Below are positions 23,512 to 31,765 of a DNA stretch of 64,000 nt, one piece after another (within the stretch, counting starts at the first letter, position 1; every line of letters starts with the position of its first letter). This stretch comes from Granulicella tundricola MP5ACTX9. Its GTDB lineage: Bacteria > Acidobacteriota > Terriglobia > Terriglobales > Acidobacteriaceae. Where the stretch lies: assembly GCF_000178975.2 (NCBI RefSeq), contig NC_015064.1, forward strand, positions 1,488,001 through 1,552,000, written 5' to 3'. The position numbers were made by a program, and so were the translations under genes. Under the pieces are notes generated by a model that ran no database searches, had not been told where the DNA came from, and worked only from the letters and a program-made list of their open reading frames with translations.

Positions 23512-24444
23512 ATGCGAACTTTGGCGTTGGGGATGATGATGCTGGTCGTGGATGTGTACGGGCTTGGGCAGACGCCTGCGGGCGGGCGGCCGGATGCGTT
23601 GAACGCTTTGAATGAATCATTTGTGCCGACGTATCAGGCTCGCGCGGCTCGGCTGGGGGAGACGCATCCGGCTTATGTTGAGGTGGCGGGCGATAGCCTG
23701 CTGCTGCACCTGCATGGGCAGCAGGCTTTGAAGGCGCAGGTGCTCGATGAGCGGTATCAGCACTTGAAGGATATTGCGCATGTGCCGTTCACGATCTATC
23801 TCACGCTGGCGGGACGCAAGGCAGGGTCTCTGCCGGAGGCGGATCTGGCGAGCATGCGGGGGCTGCTGGAGAAGGTGAATGCGGCGGAGGGTGGGCTGGC
23901 TTCGGCTGGGTTCGCGGAGGAGGAGGTGCCGCGGCAGAGGGAGATACTGGGAGCGAGCCGGAGGCTGCTCGAAGGGACGCTGGCGGGGCGTGAGATGGAT
24001 GTGGCGGCTTTTGCGAAGGCGATGGGGCCGCTGCTGATGAAGAACGCGGATGAGGCCGGCTGTGAGCAGGTGCGTACGACTCATGCGCAGATGATGCGAT
24101 GGAAGGCGCTGATGTCGCGGGAGGAGTGGGAGACGTTCGCGGTGGTGAACAAAAGCCCGCATCAGCCGCGATACCGGAATGTGGATACGCAGTACTTTGG
24201 CTGGCTGCTGGGTGGGGATACGACGGCGTGGGCTTATGCGGGGGAGAGCAGCCGGGTGATCTATGCGGAGACGGTGTTCGGGCCGCAGGATGCTGGGACT
24301 GAACTGCTGTCTGTGCTGGTGGACTTTGAGGCGGGTAAGGCGTTCTTTGGGGATAAATGGCGGCTGAGTGAGGATGTTTTGAGCGATGGTGCGGAGCGGT
24401 GTGTGAAGGGGTTGGATGTGCGGGATCGGGACTGGAAAAGGTAG
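23512..24444 (+). CDS. secreted hypothetical protein
   Basis: The protein has about 310 residues. The N-terminus MRTLALGMMMLVVDVYGLG is a signal peptide. The mature part is mostly helical (LNESFVPTYQARAARLGETH, LKDIAHVPFTIYLTLAGRKA, EAGCEQVRTTHAQMMRWKAL) with a mixed C-terminal third (YRNVDTQYFGWLLGGDTTAW). No catalytic motif or known family is seen. ATG 23512 and GTG 23509 are both possible starts, and neither has a strong ribosome site. Palindromic repeat copy C starts at the last base of its stop codon. Confidence 0.6.
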   Translation: MRTLALGMMMLVVDVYGLGQTPAGGRPDALNALNESFVPTYQARAARLGETHPAYVEVAGDSLLLHLHGQQALKAQVLDERYQHLKDIAHVPFTIYLTLAGRKAGSLPEADLASMRGLLEKVNAAEGGLASAGFAEEEVPRQREILGASRRLLEGTLAGREMDVAAFAKAMGPLLMKNADEAGCEQVRTTHAQMMRWKALMSREEWETFAVVNKSPHQPRYRNVDTQYFGWLLGGDTTAWAYAGESSRVIYAETVFGPQDAGTELLSVLVDFEAGKAFFGDKWRLSEDVLSDGAERCVKGLDVRDRDWKR

Positions 24445-24481
24445 TGGAACCCACGTCTCAGAATCGAGACGTGGGGCACCC
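24444..24481. repeat. palindromic intergenic repeat, copy C
   Basis: The stem CCCACGTCTC (24450-24459) pairs with 24466-24475 around AGAATC, then GCACCC. It fills the 41-base space between two convergent genes and begins at the stop codon of the upstream one, a natural place for a two-way terminator. Confidence 0.88.
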
Positions 24482-24485
24482 AAGG

Positions 24486-25601
24486 CTAGGGGCGTTGGAC
24501 TGCGTACTCTTCCAGCAGGACGGCGATGAGGGCTGCGGTGGGGACGGCTACCAGGGCTCCTACGATGCCTGCGAGGGCCGTGCCCAGGAGCAGGGCGACG
24601 AGGACCGTCAGGCCCATGAGGTCGACCGACGACTTCATGATGCGTGGGGTGAGGAAGGCGTTCTCTATGTTGGCGTAGATGGCGTAGAAGATGAAAACGC
24701 CGGCCATCTTGGTCCAGGAGTCCAGCGCGGCCACTCCGGCTGCAAGCAGAATGGTGACCACTCCGCCGGCGATGGGAATGATATTGAGCAGGCCCATCAG
24801 GACGCCGAGCAGGATGAAGTATCGGACATGCAGGACGCCGAAGACGATGGTGCTGGTCACGCCCAGGATCAGCATCAGCAGACCTTGGCCGAAGAGCCAC
24901 TTGCTCATTTTGAGCTCGGCTTTTTTGAGCGTGACGTCCAGGCGGCGACGGCTGTTGAGCGGGACGATGGAGAGGAAGAAGTTGTAGGCGTGCTCGCCTT
25001 CCAGCATGAAGTAGATGCAGAGGAAAAGGGCGGTGAGGAGATCGAAGACGTGTGAGAGCCAGTTGGGCAGCGCGCTGAAGATGTACGAGCCGGTGGCTCC
25101 AGCGACCGCTTCCGCCTTGGCTGCGATCTGGTCTACGCCGATCTTATCCGCGAGCGGCAGCTTCTTGAGATGGGCGACCGCACCCGGGATACGCGCGGGC
25201 AGATCCGCCAGGAAGTTGCGCAGGTCCGTGAGGACGGGCGGCACGGCGATGGTGAAGAAGAGGCCCAGAAAGACGACGGCCGAGAGCAGTAGAAGGATGA
25301 TGGCGACGGGGCGGCTCGGTTTATACGAGCGGATGCTGCGCTCTGTGATCCAGATCACCATGGGCATGAGCACCACGGCGAAGAGCGCCGCGACATACAG
25401 GATCTCCAGCTCTTTGAGGAGCTTGTAGCCCAGGACGAAGAGCAGGATCATCGCGAAGAAGAAGACGATGTTGGAGCGGACGGCGCTCTTGCGCTCGACG
25501 ACGGACGGCGAGGGCGGTGTGCCCTCGGGTGGTGGATACGGGCTGGTGATCTGGGGCGTGGTGGCCAAAACGGGCTCCTGAAGCGGTGCAAAGTGAGTCA
25601 A
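24486..25601 (-). CDS. AI-2E family transporter (PerM-like)
   Basis: The 371-residue inner-membrane protein has about eight transmembrane helices. After a Pro-rich cytoplasmic tail come the N-terminal pair (SNIVFFFAMILLFVLGYKLL), a long amphipathic middle (VLTDLRNFLADLPARIPGAV) and the family signature helices IPIAGGVVTILLAAGVAALD and AIYANIENAFLTPRIMKSSV. The AI-2E exporter family includes autoinducer-2 exporters and sodium/proton antiporters; the substrate here is unknown. It ends 4 bases from repeat copy C. Confidence 0.9.
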   Translation of the reverse strand: MTHFAPLQEPVLATTPQITSPYPPPEGTPPSPSVVERKSAVRSNIVFFFAMILLFVLGYKLLKELEILYVAALFAVVLMPMVIWITERSIRSYKPSRPVAIILLLLSAVVFLGLFFTIAVPPVLTDLRNFLADLPARIPGAVAHLKKLPLADKIGVDQIAAKAEAVAGATGSYIFSALPNWLSHVFDLLTALFLCIYFMLEGEHAYNFFLSIVPLNSRRRLDVTLKKAELKMSKWLFGQGLLMLILGVTSTIVFGVLHVRYFILLGVLMGLLNIIPIAGGVVTILLAAGVAALDSWTKMAGVFIFYAIYANIENAFLTPRIMKSSVDLMGLTVLVALLLGTALAGIVGALVAVPTAALIAVLLEEYAVQRP

Positions 25602-25670
25602 TTTGCTGGACTTAGGAGGTTGGATGCGCGAATTGGGGAAAGCAACGGCTTCGTTATTCAGTTCTCAGGA

Positions 25671-26255
25671 TCAGTTCTCAGTTGTCAGTGACGATAGGAG
25701 TTGATCGACGGCCTGCTGGGTGGTGAGGTCGGCGGTGGAGAGGGTGAGGCGGGCGAGGCGGCGGTAGATGGGCTGGCGGGTGAGGAAGCGGGCTTCGGCC
25801 TGCTCGGGTGAGGCGAGGAGGGGGCGGATGTGGTCTGGCGAGGCGAAGGACTGGAGCATGCAGCGGTCGAAGAGGACGGGGAACGGCGCGTCCAGGAAGA
25901 TGATGTGGGTGTTGGGCGTCTGCTCCAGCAGGAGGCGGTTGGTGAGCTGCTCCGGTGCGCCGCCGCCGAGGGCGATGACGGTGTGGGTGTGCGAGAGGGC
26001 GTTGGCAAGGGCGGAGGATTCGATGCGGCGGAAACGGGCTTCGCCATCACGCGCGAAGAGCTCGGGGATGGTGGCGTTGGCGCGGGTTTCGAGGTGCTCG
26101 TCCAGATCCAGGAAGGCCCAGCCGAGCTGCTCCGCCAGCAGACGGCCTACGGAGGTCTTACCCGCGCCCATGAAGCCGGTGAGGATGATGCGTTGCAAGG
26201 TTGCGGGGACGGCTGCGGGGGTGAAGGTGGTCTGGGCGGGTTTGGTGGCGGTCAT
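25671..26255 (-). CDS. aroK: shikimate kinase
   Basis: The 194-residue enzyme phosphorylates shikimate at O3 in the aromatic amino acid pathway. It has Walker A in LTGFMGAGKTSVGRLLAEQL, the DLDEHLE shikimate-binding segment, the FRRIES element, the GGGAPEQ loop (family GGG) and a lid-like region with IRPLLASPEQAEARFLTRQP. The start at 26255 (MTATKPAQTTFTP) has GGAGA five bases upstream. The frame is open further upstream, but that part overlaps a hairpin leader. It stands alone, not with aroB. Transcription may be controlled by the attenuator-like structure at 26292-26384. Confidence 0.93.
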   Translation of the reverse strand: MTATKPAQTTFTPAAVPATLQRIILTGFMGAGKTSVGRLLAEQLGWAFLDLDEHLETRANATIPELFARDGEARFRRIESSALANALSHTHTVIALGGGAPEQLTNRLLLEQTPNTHIIFLDAPFPVLFDRCMLQSFASPDHIRPLLASPEQAEARFLTRQPIYRRLARLTLSTADLTTQQAVDQLLSSLTTEN

Positions 26256-26291
26256 GACGTTCTCCGTTGGATTTTGTTGTTCAGGGCAGAC

Positions 26292-26384
26292 AAAAGCCGC
26301 AACCTGGGAGGGTTGCGGCTTGGAGGATTTGGTGAAGTCTCTTGTGTGTTCTAAGAGATGCACTCAGTTCCGACCAAAGCCGCA
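26292..26384 (-). promoter_or_regulatory. possible transcription attenuator in the aroK leader
   Basis: On the minus strand, GCCGCAACC and GGTTGCGGC form a stem (26295-26304 with 26311-26320) ending in TTTTG, a terminator form placed before aroK rather than after a gene. About 50 bases earlier, TGCGGCTTTGG (26384-26374) repeats the terminator's 3' arm and can pair with its 5' arm (CCAAGCCGCA) with one bulge. This gives an antiterminator alternative. No minus-strand gene lies upstream that would need this terminator. Confidence 0.45.
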
Positions 26385-26524
26385 GGATGCCACCAATAGC
26401 CACGGTAGCTAAAGGAGCAGACGGTAAAGGTCGGGATGGAGCACATGTTCATTCTGAAGATGAGAGTACGCCGGAAGGGGTTGAGTTGCAAGAAGTTTTA
26501 GAATGGGCGGGTGAGGTTTGGGAT

Positions 26525-26833
26525 ATGGGGTTGAGCGATCAGGTGTTTGAGGTGATGTGTCCGGAGTGCGGGACGATGATGACGATCGATCCGGTGACGC
26601 GGTCGATTGTGGGTCACAAGGCTCCGCCGAAGAAGAGGATGTTCGAGGACTTTGGCGAGGCGGCGAAGGCTGCGAGGGATGCGGATGCACGGCGGGATTC
26701 CATCTTTGCCCAGAGCGTGGAGGCGCAGAAGAACAAGGACGACGTGCTGGCGAAGAAGTTTGCGGAGGCGGTGAAGAAGGCCAAGGAAAGCCCGTTGACG
26801 GAGCGGCCGCTGCGGGACTTCGACCTGGATTAG
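26525..26833 (+). CDS. small cytosolic protein with a CxxC motif
   Basis: The start MGLSDQVFEVMCPECGTMMT gives 102 residues. An N-terminal zinc-ribbon-like half site (CPECG, only one CxxC seen) is followed by IDPVTRSIVGHKAPPKKRMF and a long charged helix (AKAARDADARRDSIFAQSVE, AKKFAEAVKKAKESP). The frame is open upstream to 26342, but that part overlaps the aroK leader and looks non-coding. With a single CxxC, dimerisation through a shared zinc is possible. The function is unknown. A hairpin terminator follows at 26903. Confidence 0.65.
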   Translation: MGLSDQVFEVMCPECGTMMTIDPVTRSIVGHKAPPKKRMFEDFGEAAKAARDADARRDSIFAQSVEAQKNKDDVLAKKFAEAVKKAKESPLTERPLRDFDLD

Positions 26834-26902
26834 CTCCTGCGTCTGATTGAGGCGATCAAGAGCAAGGCGTGACGAGGATAAGAACGATCAAAGCGGGATA
26901 AG

Positions 26903-26942
26903 AGAGGAGCCCTGGATGTATCGGGCTTCTCTTTTCTGTCTT
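26903..26942 (+). terminator. rho-independent terminator
   Basis: AGAGGAGCCC (26903-26912) pairs with GGGCTTCTCT (26923-26932), including one G-U, and is followed by TTTCTGTCTT. It ends the transcript of the 102-residue protein gene. Confidence 0.7.
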
Positions 26943-26996
26943 GGGTTTGGCTCGCCTTTGCTCTGGGATTGGAGTCTTGCTAGGTGAGGTGTTGCG

Positions 26997-27749
26997 ATGA
27001 AGCAAGTGGCGATCTGGCTGGCGGCGGTTTCAATCAGTGGTGCGGCATGGGGGCAGATGACGCCAGCGATCAGGCCGAATGCGGTGCTGGTGGAGCTGTT
27101 TACCTCTGAGGGCTGTTCAAGCTGTCCACCTGCGGATGCGGTGCTGGCGAAGCTGAATGCCACGCGCGGCGCAGGAGAGGATGGGCCGCTGATCGTTGGC
27201 TTGAGCGAGCATGTGACGTACTGGAATCGGCTGGGGTGGGCTGATCCGTTCTCGCAGGAGCTGTTTACGAGCCGCCAGAACGGCTACGGCAGCCGGATGC
27301 GGCTGGACAGCGTGTATACGCCGCAGGTGGTCGTGGACGGGACGCGGGAGTTGGTGGGCAGCGATGAGGCGGGTATTCTGCGCGCTGTCCAGGCCTCCGG
27401 CAAGGCGGGTGGAGTGGGTTTGAAGATCGCCTCGGCTGTGGCGGGACACGACGGCGTGAAGGTGAGCTTTGAGGTGACCGGCGCGGTGCCGAAGGGCGCG
27501 GAGGTGTACGCGGTGGTAGCGCAGGATATGGCTTCGACGAAGGTGCAGCGGGGGGAGAATGCTGGGCGGACGTTGAAGCATGTGTCGATTGCGCGGAATC
27601 TGGTGCGGGTGGGGGCGCTGGACAGGGCTGGAAGCCGTGAGGTGGAGCTGCCGCTGCCGGAGATGGTGGAGGGCGGACGTCACCTGGTGCTGTTCGTGCA
27701 GGAGGCTGGACTGGGGCGGGTGCTCGCGGTGGAGGAGCATGCGCTTTAG
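26997..27749 (+). CDS. secreted DUF1223 thioredoxin-like protein
   Basis: The 250-residue protein has a signal peptide (MKQVAIWLAAVSISGAAWG) and then the DUF1223 core: VLVELFTSEGCSSCPPADAV, with the CxxC in a thioredoxin-like position, LSEHVTYWNRLGWADPFSQE and YTPQVVVDGTRELVGSD. Members are periplasmic and probably take part in disulfide or redox chemistry, although the family is not biochemically defined. The ABC-F gene uup starts 32 bases after its stop. Confidence 0.88.
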   Translation: MKQVAIWLAAVSISGAAWGQMTPAIRPNAVLVELFTSEGCSSCPPADAVLAKLNATRGAGEDGPLIVGLSEHVTYWNRLGWADPFSQELFTSRQNGYGSRMRLDSVYTPQVVVDGTRELVGSDEAGILRAVQASGKAGGVGLKIASAVAGHDGVKVSFEVTGAVPKGAEVYAVVAQDMASTKVQRGENAGRTLKHVSIARNLVRVGALDRAGSREVELPLPEMVEGGRHLVLFVQEAGLGRVLAVEEHAL

Positions 27750-27781
27750 GGCTTTGCGGGCGTGGGTTGGTAGACTGGATT

Positions 27782-29596
27782 ATGCCTCCTATTTTGAACG
27801 CCCAGGGAGTTTCGAAACGCTTTGGGGCTGTACCGCTTTTTGAAGAGATATCGTTTCCTGTTTCAGAGGGCGATCGGATTGGACTGATCGGGCCGAACGG
27901 CGCGGGCAAGTCCACCTTACTGAAGGTTCTGGCAGGCGAAGAAGACCCTGACACGGGCGACGTGGCGACGCGCAAGCGTGCGCGCATCGGGTACATCCGC
28001 CAGGAGTCCACGTTTGCCGATAGGCTGACGGTTCGCGATGTGCTGGAGAAGGCTGTCGAAGCCGCCGGCGTGCCGGAGGCCGAGCGTGAAGGCCGGCTGC
28101 AGGAGACCAGCGGCCGTACCGGCTTCCCGGATATGACGGCTGAGGCTGCACGGCTGAGCGGAGGCTGGCGCAAGCGGCTTGCGATCGCCGAGGCGATTGT
28201 CAGCGGGCCGGATGTGCTGCTGCTCGACGAGCCGACGAACCATCTGGATCTCGCCGGCATCGCGTGGCTGGAGGAGACGCTGAAGTCGGCTCCGTTTGCA
28301 TGCGTGCTGGTCAGCCATGACCGTTATTTTCTGGAGAATGTGGCGACGGAGATCGTCGAACTGAACAAGGTCTATGCCGACGGGCTGCTGCGCGTGAAGG
28401 GGACCTATACGCAGTTCCTGGAGGGCAAGGAGCAGTATCTTGAGGCGCAAAGCAAGCTGCAGGATGCGCTGAAGAATCGCGTGAAGATCGAGACGGAGTG
28501 GCTGCGCCGTGGGCCGAAGGCTCGGACGACGAAGTCGAAGGCACGGATCGATAGCGCGCAGGATCTGATCGGACAGTTGAAGGAGGTCAATCAGCGTGTG
28601 CAGACCTCGACTGCTGGGATTGATTTTTCTGCGACCGACCGTCAGACGAAGCGGCTGGTTGAGTTTGAAGGCGTGAGCTGCACGCTTGGCGAAGGTGCCA
28701 ACGCGCGGAAGATCGTAGAGAACCTGGACTTCCTGATTACGAGCGGTATGCGTGTGGGCCTGGTAGGGCCGAATGGCAGCGGCAAGACGACGCTGCTGCG
28801 GTTGCTGCGGGAGGAGATCAAGCCGGATACGGGTGAGATCAAGAAGGCTGCGTTCCTGAAGGTCGTTTACTTCTCGCAGACGCGTGAGCTGGATGAATCG
28901 GTGACGCTGCGGCGTGCACTGGCGCCGGACTCTGACTCCGTCGTCTATCAGGGCCGGGTGGTGCATGTGGCCTCTTATGCGACGAAGTTTCTGTTCACCT
29001 CTGAGCAGTTGAACCAGCCTGTGGAGCGGTTGAGCGGAGGCGAGCGTGCGCGTGTGTTGATCGCGAAGCTGATGCTGGAGCCCGCGGATCTGTTGCTGCT
29101 GGATGAGCCTACGAACGACCTGGACATTGCCACGCTGGAGATCCTTGAGGAGAGCCTGCTGGAGTACACGGGCGCGCTGGTGCTGGTGACGCACGACCGC
29201 TTCATGCTGGATCGTGTGTCGACCGTGGTGCTGGGGCTCGATGGCAAGGGCGGCGCGGAACGCTTCGGCGACTACTCTCAGTGGGAGCAGTGGAAGGGCG
29301 TGAAGATCGAGGAAGCGATCGTGCCCGGAAGCTCCGCGTCTGCTGCCGGCGGGGGCAACGACAAGGGCGGGAAGAAGAAGCTCTCTTATCTTGAAGCTCG
29401 CGAGTATGCGGGGATCGAGGCGCTTGTCGATAAGGCTGAGGAGCGCTTGAATGCGGCGCGGGATGTGTTGGATGACCCGAGCGTCGCAACCAACGCCGAG
29501 GCGCTGACCAAGGCGCTGCATGAGATGGAGCAGGCGCAGACGGAGGCCGATGGGCTCTATCAGCGTTGGGCAGAGTTAACGGAGAAGGCTGGGTAA
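27782..29596 (+). CDS. uup: ABC-F ATPase, Uup subfamily
   Basis: The 604-residue soluble protein carries two ABC domains. The first has GLIGPNGAGKSTLLKVLAGE, LSGGWRKRLAIAEA and LLLDEPTNHLD. The second has GLVGPNGSGKTTLLRLLREE, LSGGERARVLIAKL and LLLDEPTNDLD. The linker between them is charged (TEWLRRGPKARTTKSKARID), and the C-terminal part is the Uup coiled coil (EALVDKAEERLNAARDVLDD). ABC-F proteins act on the ribosome; Uup-type members affect translation and DNA branch stability. ATG 27782 (MPPILNAQGVSKRFG) matches the family start; TTG 27767 would add five residues. Confidence 0.94.
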   Translation: MPPILNAQGVSKRFGAVPLFEEISFPVSEGDRIGLIGPNGAGKSTLLKVLAGEEDPDTGDVATRKRARIGYIRQESTFADRLTVRDVLEKAVEAAGVPEAEREGRLQETSGRTGFPDMTAEAARLSGGWRKRLAIAEAIVSGPDVLLLDEPTNHLDLAGIAWLEETLKSAPFACVLVSHDRYFLENVATEIVELNKVYADGLLRVKGTYTQFLEGKEQYLEAQSKLQDALKNRVKIETEWLRRGPKARTTKSKARIDSAQDLIGQLKEVNQRVQTSTAGIDFSATDRQTKRLVEFEGVSCTLGEGANARKIVENLDFLITSGMRVGLVGPNGSGKTTLLRLLREEIKPDTGEIKKAAFLKVVYFSQTRELDESVTLRRALAPDSDSVVYQGRVVHVASYATKFLFTSEQLNQPVERLSGGERARVLIAKLMLEPADLLLLDEPTNDLDIATLEILEESLLEYTGALVLVTHDRFMLDRVSTVVLGLDGKGGAERFGDYSQWEQWKGVKIEEAIVPGSSASAAGGGNDKGGKKKLSYLEAREYAGIEALVDKAEERLNAARDVLDDPSVATNAEALTKALHEMEQAQTEADGLYQRWAELTEKAG

Positions 29597-29621
29597 GCGA
29601 GATTGCGAGTGGGTGTGCATT

Positions 29622-30131
29622 TTAATTCATGAGCCAAATCTCTTGACGGAGATGGTTGATGTTAAGCGCCTCCCGGCCAAGCTCATTGAGATGAAAGATG
29701 AGCCGGGCATCGTCGGTGACGATCAGGTAATCATTCGCGTAGGCTGCGAGTGCCATATCCGTAAGTCCCAGGAATGGGAAGCTCGCATCTTTTCCAAGTT
29801 CAAAGCTGTCAACCTGGAGTTCTGTAAAGGTGTCGAGAGAGTCAATCAAACCACGAAGGCATTCAACCTCTTGTGCTCGGGCCAAGTAGCCGATCCAGTT
29901 GCTCACTTCGGCCAATACATATGGCGTGGTAACTTTCTGCCTGAAGAGCGAAATGAGATTGCCGAGGAGTTGATAGTCCTCTATTGAATAAGTGGCGACT
30001 CGATCGAAGCTCTCGCGGCTCAAGATATCGGGATCGTATTTGCCAATCGCGTAAAGGAGGAGAAGATTGGTGTCGATCAAGACTCCACGCCCCGCGAAAC
30101 GCTCGATCAGCGTGGTCGTGTAGGAACTCAC
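29622..30131 (-). CDS. PIN-domain protein, toxin-like
   Basis: The 169-residue protein has the acidic residues of PIN RNases: the first Asp in RGVLIDTNLLLLYAIG, Glu in TPYVLAEVSN, Asp in FLGLTDMALAAYA and Asp in YLIVTDDARL. PIN domains cut RNA, most often as VapC toxins. GTG 30131 was chosen because it overlaps the stop of the upstream small gene (GTGA, 30128-30131). It is somewhat longer than typical VapC (about 130-140 residues). Confidence 0.8.
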   Translation of the reverse strand: MSSYTTTLIERFAGRGVLIDTNLLLLYAIGKYDPDILSRESFDRVATYSIEDYQLLGNLISLFRQKVTTPYVLAEVSNWIGYLARAQEVECLRGLIDSLDTFTELQVDSFELGKDASFPFLGLTDMALAAYANDYLIVTDDARLIFHLNELGREALNINHLRQEIWLMN

Positions 30132-30379
30132 GCCTTCCAAACTCGCAAGGCTAATGCTTCGCCAGAGTCGCGTTCGATTTCAACCTGTTTGAAGGTCCTT
30201 GAGGGACCGCCCATGATAGTCAAAAGTGTTGGATTGTCGGCACCCTCCGTGAAGGAGACCACTACATTCCAGACCGGTCCTTTAGCCGCCACCTCTTCCA
30301 GACGTATGTTCCTCGATTCCGGGAACAAATCTTTGACAAAGTCAGCCGCCGACGCAACAGCCTGTTTCATGCTAGCCAT
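30128..30379 (-). CDS. small protein coupled to the PIN-domain gene
   Basis: The 83-residue protein (MASMKQAVASAADFVKDLFP) has an N-terminal amphipathic helix and a beta-rich rest (GPVWNVVVSFTEGADNPTLL, FKQVEIERDSGEALALRVWK). It overlaps the PIN gene by four bases. It occupies the antitoxin position, but no AbrB, RHH or Phd motif is visible, so the role is inferred from layout alone. ATG 30370 is an alternative start. A perfect ATTCCGGAAT palindrome lies 12 bases upstream. Confidence 0.6.
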   Translation of the reverse strand: MASMKQAVASAADFVKDLFPESRNIRLEEVAAKGPVWNVVVSFTEGADNPTLLTIMGGPSRTFKQVEIERDSGEALALRVWKA

Positions 30380-30390
30380 GGCAACATTCT

Positions 30391-30400
30391 ATTCCGGAAT
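30391..30400. promoter_or_regulatory. palindrome upstream of the PIN pair
   Basis: ATTCCGGAAT is a perfect 10-base dyad, extended imperfectly by CATTC/GAATG flanks, between the PIN pair and the divergent amidohydrolase gene. It could be an operator for either. Confidence 0.3.
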
Positions 30401-30444
30401 GAGTGAAGTGATGCAAGGTGGCGGTGGGGTATGCTGCTTTCATC

Positions 30445-31722
30445 ATGAAAATTCTTGCGGGCGTTTTGGCGTTGGCGGCGGTGTCGGCTTTGGGGCAGGG
30501 GAAATCCGATGAGCCGGTGATGGTGCTGAAGGCGGCACGGATGCTGGATGTGCGGGCGGGGCGGGTAGTCTCGCCCGGGATGGTGGTCGTGCAGGGGGAG
30601 CGGATCACGGCTATTGGTGGCGCCGCTCCGGCTGGAGCGAAGGTGATCGACCTTGGCGATGTGACGTTGATGCCGGGTCTGATCGATGCGCATGTGCACC
30701 TGTTTCTGCATGTGGGTGCGGAGGATCTGCAGACGGTGGAGGAGAGTGTGCCGGAGCGGGTGCTCATCGCGGCGGATGCAGCCAAAGCGGACGTGATGGC
30801 GGGCTTTACGGCTGAGCGAGATATGGGGTCGGAGGGTGCAGGCTGCGCAGATGTGGCGGTACGCAATGCGATCAACAAGGGATTGATCCCGGGGCCGCGC
30901 ATGCGGATGAGTTGCAACGCAATCGACCTGACCGGAGGCCATGAGGATGCGAACCGTTTCAACCCGGCGCAGCATGTGCTTTCAAACGCAGACTATGCGG
31001 ATTCAGCGGACGAGATCGTCAAGGTGATGCGGCAGCAGCGGAAGGAAGGCGCGGACTTCACGAAGATCTATGAGACCGGCCGCGACAGCTACGTGGGTGG
31101 AGTGTTTACGACGCCGTACCAGTACTCGGTGGAGGAGTTGAAGGCGGCGGTTGCGGAGGCTGCCCGGTTCGGCACGGGCGCGGGGCACGGCGTGGCGGTT
31201 CATGCGACGGGTGAGCCGGGGACCGGGTACGCGGTTGAGGCTGGAGTGGAATCGGTCGATCACGCGGACAACCTGAGCGCCGCCACGATGAAGATGATGA
31301 AGGCGAAGGGGATTCCTGCCGTGCCGACGTTTGCAATCTCCGAGTACTTTGCGGAACAGACCACTGCTCCGGCGGCCAAGGCCAGGAGGCAGGATGCGAA
31401 TGCGTTTCATGTGGCCGAGTTTAGGAAGCAGCTTGCGGCTGGTGTGCCAATGGCTGTGGGGAGTGACGTGGGACCGTTTCCGCATGGCACGCAGGCCAGG
31501 GAGCTGGAACTGATGGTGCAGAACGGAATGTCTGCGCCGGATGTGCTCCGCGCCGACCTGCTCAATGGGGCGAAGCTCCTGGGTTGGGAAGGGAAGATCG
31601 GCGAACTGAAGGCGGGGTACTACGCTGATGTGATCGCGGTGGAGGGCGATCCGGTGAAGGACATCTCAGCGGTCACGAAGGTCAAGTTTGTGATGAAGGA
31701 TGGGGTGGTGGTGCGGCAGTAA
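30445..31722 (+). CDS. secreted metal-dependent amidohydrolase
   Basis: The 425-residue protein starts at MKILAGVLALAAVSALGQG, a signal peptide. It then follows the amidohydrolase (imidazolonepropionase/Xaa-Pro-dipeptidase-like) layout: VVVQGERITAIGGAAPAG, metal-binding LMPGLIDAHVHLFLHVG, ADFTKIYETGRDSYVGG, HGVAVHATGEPGTGYAVEAG with later His ligands, VESVDHADNLS, and PMAVGSDVGPFPHGTQ with the last Asp ligand. Likely substrates are N-acyl amino acids or cyclic amides in the periplasm. The stop codon merges into repeat copy D. Confidence 0.9.
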   Translation: MKILAGVLALAAVSALGQGKSDEPVMVLKAARMLDVRAGRVVSPGMVVVQGERITAIGGAAPAGAKVIDLGDVTLMPGLIDAHVHLFLHVGAEDLQTVEESVPERVLIAADAAKADVMAGFTAERDMGSEGAGCADVAVRNAINKGLIPGPRMRMSCNAIDLTGGHEDANRFNPAQHVLSNADYADSADEIVKVMRQQRKEGADFTKIYETGRDSYVGGVFTTPYQYSVEELKAAVAEAARFGTGAGHGVAVHATGEPGTGYAVEAGVESVDHADNLSAATMKMMKAKGIPAVPTFAISEYFAEQTTAPAAKARRQDANAFHVAEFRKQLAAGVPMAVGSDVGPFPHGTQARELELMVQNGMSAPDVLRADLLNGAKLLGWEGKIGELKAGYYADVIAVEGDPVKDISAVTKVKFVMKDGVVVRQ

Positions 31723-31755
31723 ACCCATGTCCCAGAAGCGGGACATGGGGCACCC
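31722..31755. repeat. palindromic intergenic repeat, copy D
   Basis: CCCATGTCCC (31724-31733) pairs perfectly with GGGACATGGG (31740-31749) around AGAAGC, then GCACCC. Compared with copy A, one stem base pair (T-A) is replaced by C-G on both sides. It separates two convergent genes. Confidence 0.88.
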
Positions 31756-31765
31756 TGATCGGTGG

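Noticed and set aside
24261..24479. Short frames beginning MPHVSILRR and similar
   Set aside because: These come from the palindromic repeat read on the minus strand and recur at each copy; they are not genes.
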